DNA of 64,000 nucleotides from Euglena gracilis (taxonomy: Eukaryota; Euglenida; Euglenophyceae; Euglenales). This document shows positions 62,889-64,000 of the stretch, in pieces. Below the pieces are notes generated by a model that worked only from the letters and a program-made list of their open reading frames with translations, ran no database searches and had not been told where the DNA came from. The stretch is taken from contig CP154957.1 of NCBI GenBank assembly GCA_039621445.1, forward strand, positions 36,606,670-36,670,669, read 5' to 3'. How positions within the stretch are numbered: the first letter of the stretch is position 1; the number at the start of each line of letters is the position of its first letter. A program made the translations under genes and the position numbers.

Positions 62889-63721
62889 CCATATACCCTG
62901 TTTCTGGTGGTCGTTAGGGTTTGGACATGGCCTTGCCGTACCTTGGCAAACACAAGGGAAACCCAAAGGCGGAAGATGTGCAGGGGGATAGAAAGATAAA
63001 GCCCGCCGACCCTTTTGGCCCGGAAAGGGGGAGTTGCCATCCAGAACATGGAGGAACAGGGAAATTTGCCCAAATTCCCTGTTTGGCTGAATTCGAAAAA
63101 AGGCTGAAACTTCACCAGGACGGGTCCTAACCTAAACCCCATGCCTCCCAATAACCCTACACAGTCACCGGAAGAGGAAAAGAAGGTGGTTTGCCATACC
63201 GAAAGGGGGGGGGGTGCGTCGTACAGGTCCAGCTCAAAAAAAAAACAGGGCAGAACAGAAAATTTTGGTGGAACTCCCAAAATGAAAGACACCGTCCACT
63301 TGAAAACTCTGTTCCTGAGTCATCCATCAAAAAAAATGTTTTTATTGTATTGAAGCTTTTTTTTGACCGAACAATTGACGGACGTAATTGATTGAGCTGT
63401 GTCTCAAAGCAGCTGTGCCCTGAAAAATGTCCATTGTTCTGCCTTGTCTCCATCATGACAGAGCTGCTTTCCATTGGCCAGACCCCCGCAACAATGCCCC
63501 CCCCCCCGATGTGTCCCACATCCATTTGGAGCCGGGAATGGAACTTTATGGGGGGTGCATCGTAATGAAGTGTTCAAAACCTGGTCTTAAAATTGGCCTA
63601 TTTTGGTGCCAAAAACGTGCTTTGGTGCTCTGTGGGGGTCGGTTTATTTTGATTTATGCTGGGAGTCGGAAATGATTTTAACTGATTATGATCAGAGGAG
63701 AGATCCCTTTCAGTCCTGTGG
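62889..63721. other. Intergenic, 5' flank of the PAM2 gene
   Basis: A 69-codon frame (62921-63130) has no recognisable features. The stretch ends with CCCTTTCAG at 63705-63713, an acceptor just before the next start. Confidence 0.35.
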
Positions 63722-64000
63722 ATGACAGCTGAGGAGTCTGAGAATGGCTCATTTCCGGTCAAATCTGCACCCTCAACACTCAACGTCTCAGCCCTGCCAT
63801 TTCAACCAGGAAAGGGAAGTGTCAGAAGCAATGCTGACAATGGCCCCAAACTGAACCCAGCGGCTGTGCCTTTTGTCCCAAGTGGAGCGCGTGCATCCCT
63901 TCACAGCTCACCGAGTGAGATCAGCTCTACCTTCAGGAATGCTGACAATGCCACTGACTCCGAATTGGCACGAGCCCAGATTGCAATCCGGCATTACCAA
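63722..64000 (+). CDS. PAM2-motif protein, N-terminal part (runs off window)
   Basis: ATG at 63722 lies 8 bases after a CCCTTTCAG acceptor and opens 93 codons to the window edge with no stop. Two motifs fit the PAM2 consensus (xLNxxAxxFxP) that binds the MLLE domain of poly(A)-binding protein: STLNVSALPFQP (residues 18-29) and PKLNPAAVPFVP (residues 42-53). All five key positions (Leu, Asn, Ala, Phe, Pro) are present in each. The rest is Ser/Asn/Ala-rich and disordered, with a repeated NADN word after each motif region. PAM2 proteins include ataxin-2, Paip and eRF3 relatives; which one this is cannot be told from the N-terminus. Confidence 0.7.
   Translation, partial: MTAEESENGSFPVKSAPSTLNVSALPFQPGKGSVRSNADNGPKLNPAAVPFVPSGARASLHSSPSEISSTFRNADNATDSELARAQIAIRHYQ

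Noticed and set aside
62921-63130. 69-codon ORF after the GAAGGAG foldback
   Set aside because: Amino-acid content is unremarkable, no motif, no acceptor-start layout; length is within chance.

Overview
The window is eukaryotic nuclear DNA from a repeat-rich genome, most likely a protist with a large genome. Supporting signs are intron-bearing gene fragments (an ArfGAP zinc-finger gene, a gene with an N-myristoylation start, a gene start with two PAM2 motifs), GT-AG introns of 46 and 32 nt, polypyrimidine-CAG acceptors just before several start codons, an AATAAA signal, TTAGGG-type repeats and many retroelements. The acceptors would fit spliced-leader trans-splicing, and TTAGGG repeats would fit a euglenozoan, but the taxon cannot be fixed from sequence alone. 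No tRNA, rRNA, CRISPR array or prokaryotic operon was seen.

Left half (1-38,300) is a nested retroelement landscape. Three classes are present. (1) Ty3/gypsy chromovirus-like elements: an end fragment at 1-2485 and a long copy at about 11,940-27,470 with 5' LTR, primer site, coiled-coil gag with two zinc knuckles, protease, a block resembling the region after RNase H in DIRS elements, RT/RNase H, integrase and chromodomain, then a 5.4-kb second coding region of unknown function. About eleven in-frame stops and several frameshifts break it. (2) DIRS-like elements with KIDLKD/YLDD reverse transcriptase and, in one copy, a degenerate tyrosine recombinase; at least five broken copies lie in both orientations (2560-4292 -, 4364-7238 +, 28,880-30,902 -, 30,903-31,137 plus 36,444-37,455 +, 37,456-38,020 -). 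(3) A structurally complete non-autonomous LTR element at 31,138-36,443 (594/593-bp LTRs, TGTCGG...CCGACA ends, CAGGG target duplication, primer site, polypurine tract, no pol) that inserted into a DIRS copy; a truncated relative lies at 7231-11,530.

Right half (38,300-64,000) is mostly short non-autonomous repeats: foldback/MITE-like elements of several families, telomere-like arrays (one with a head-to-head TTAGGG/CCCTAA switch), minisatellites, and poly-G/poly-C tracts. Set among these are five probable host gene fragments: a minus-strand N-myristoylated protein gene (38,872-40,375), a 96-aa ORF with acceptor and poly(A) signal (56,576-56,866), an ArfGAP2/3 (Glo3-type) gene (59,215-59,737, minus) with a divergent hypothetical gene (59,805-60,287), and a PAM2 protein gene running off the right edge (63,722-64,000).

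The most unusual signal is a high density of short perfect hairpins inside the chromovirus coding regions: stems of 5-11 bp with ever-changing sequence closing a small set of A-rich loops (AAA, ATA, ATGAA, GAAG, GAAT, TATTCG). At one apparently homologous site in the two element copies the stem differs by a compensatory pair change. Similar GAA/TTC-loop GC palindromes recur in the noncoding half.
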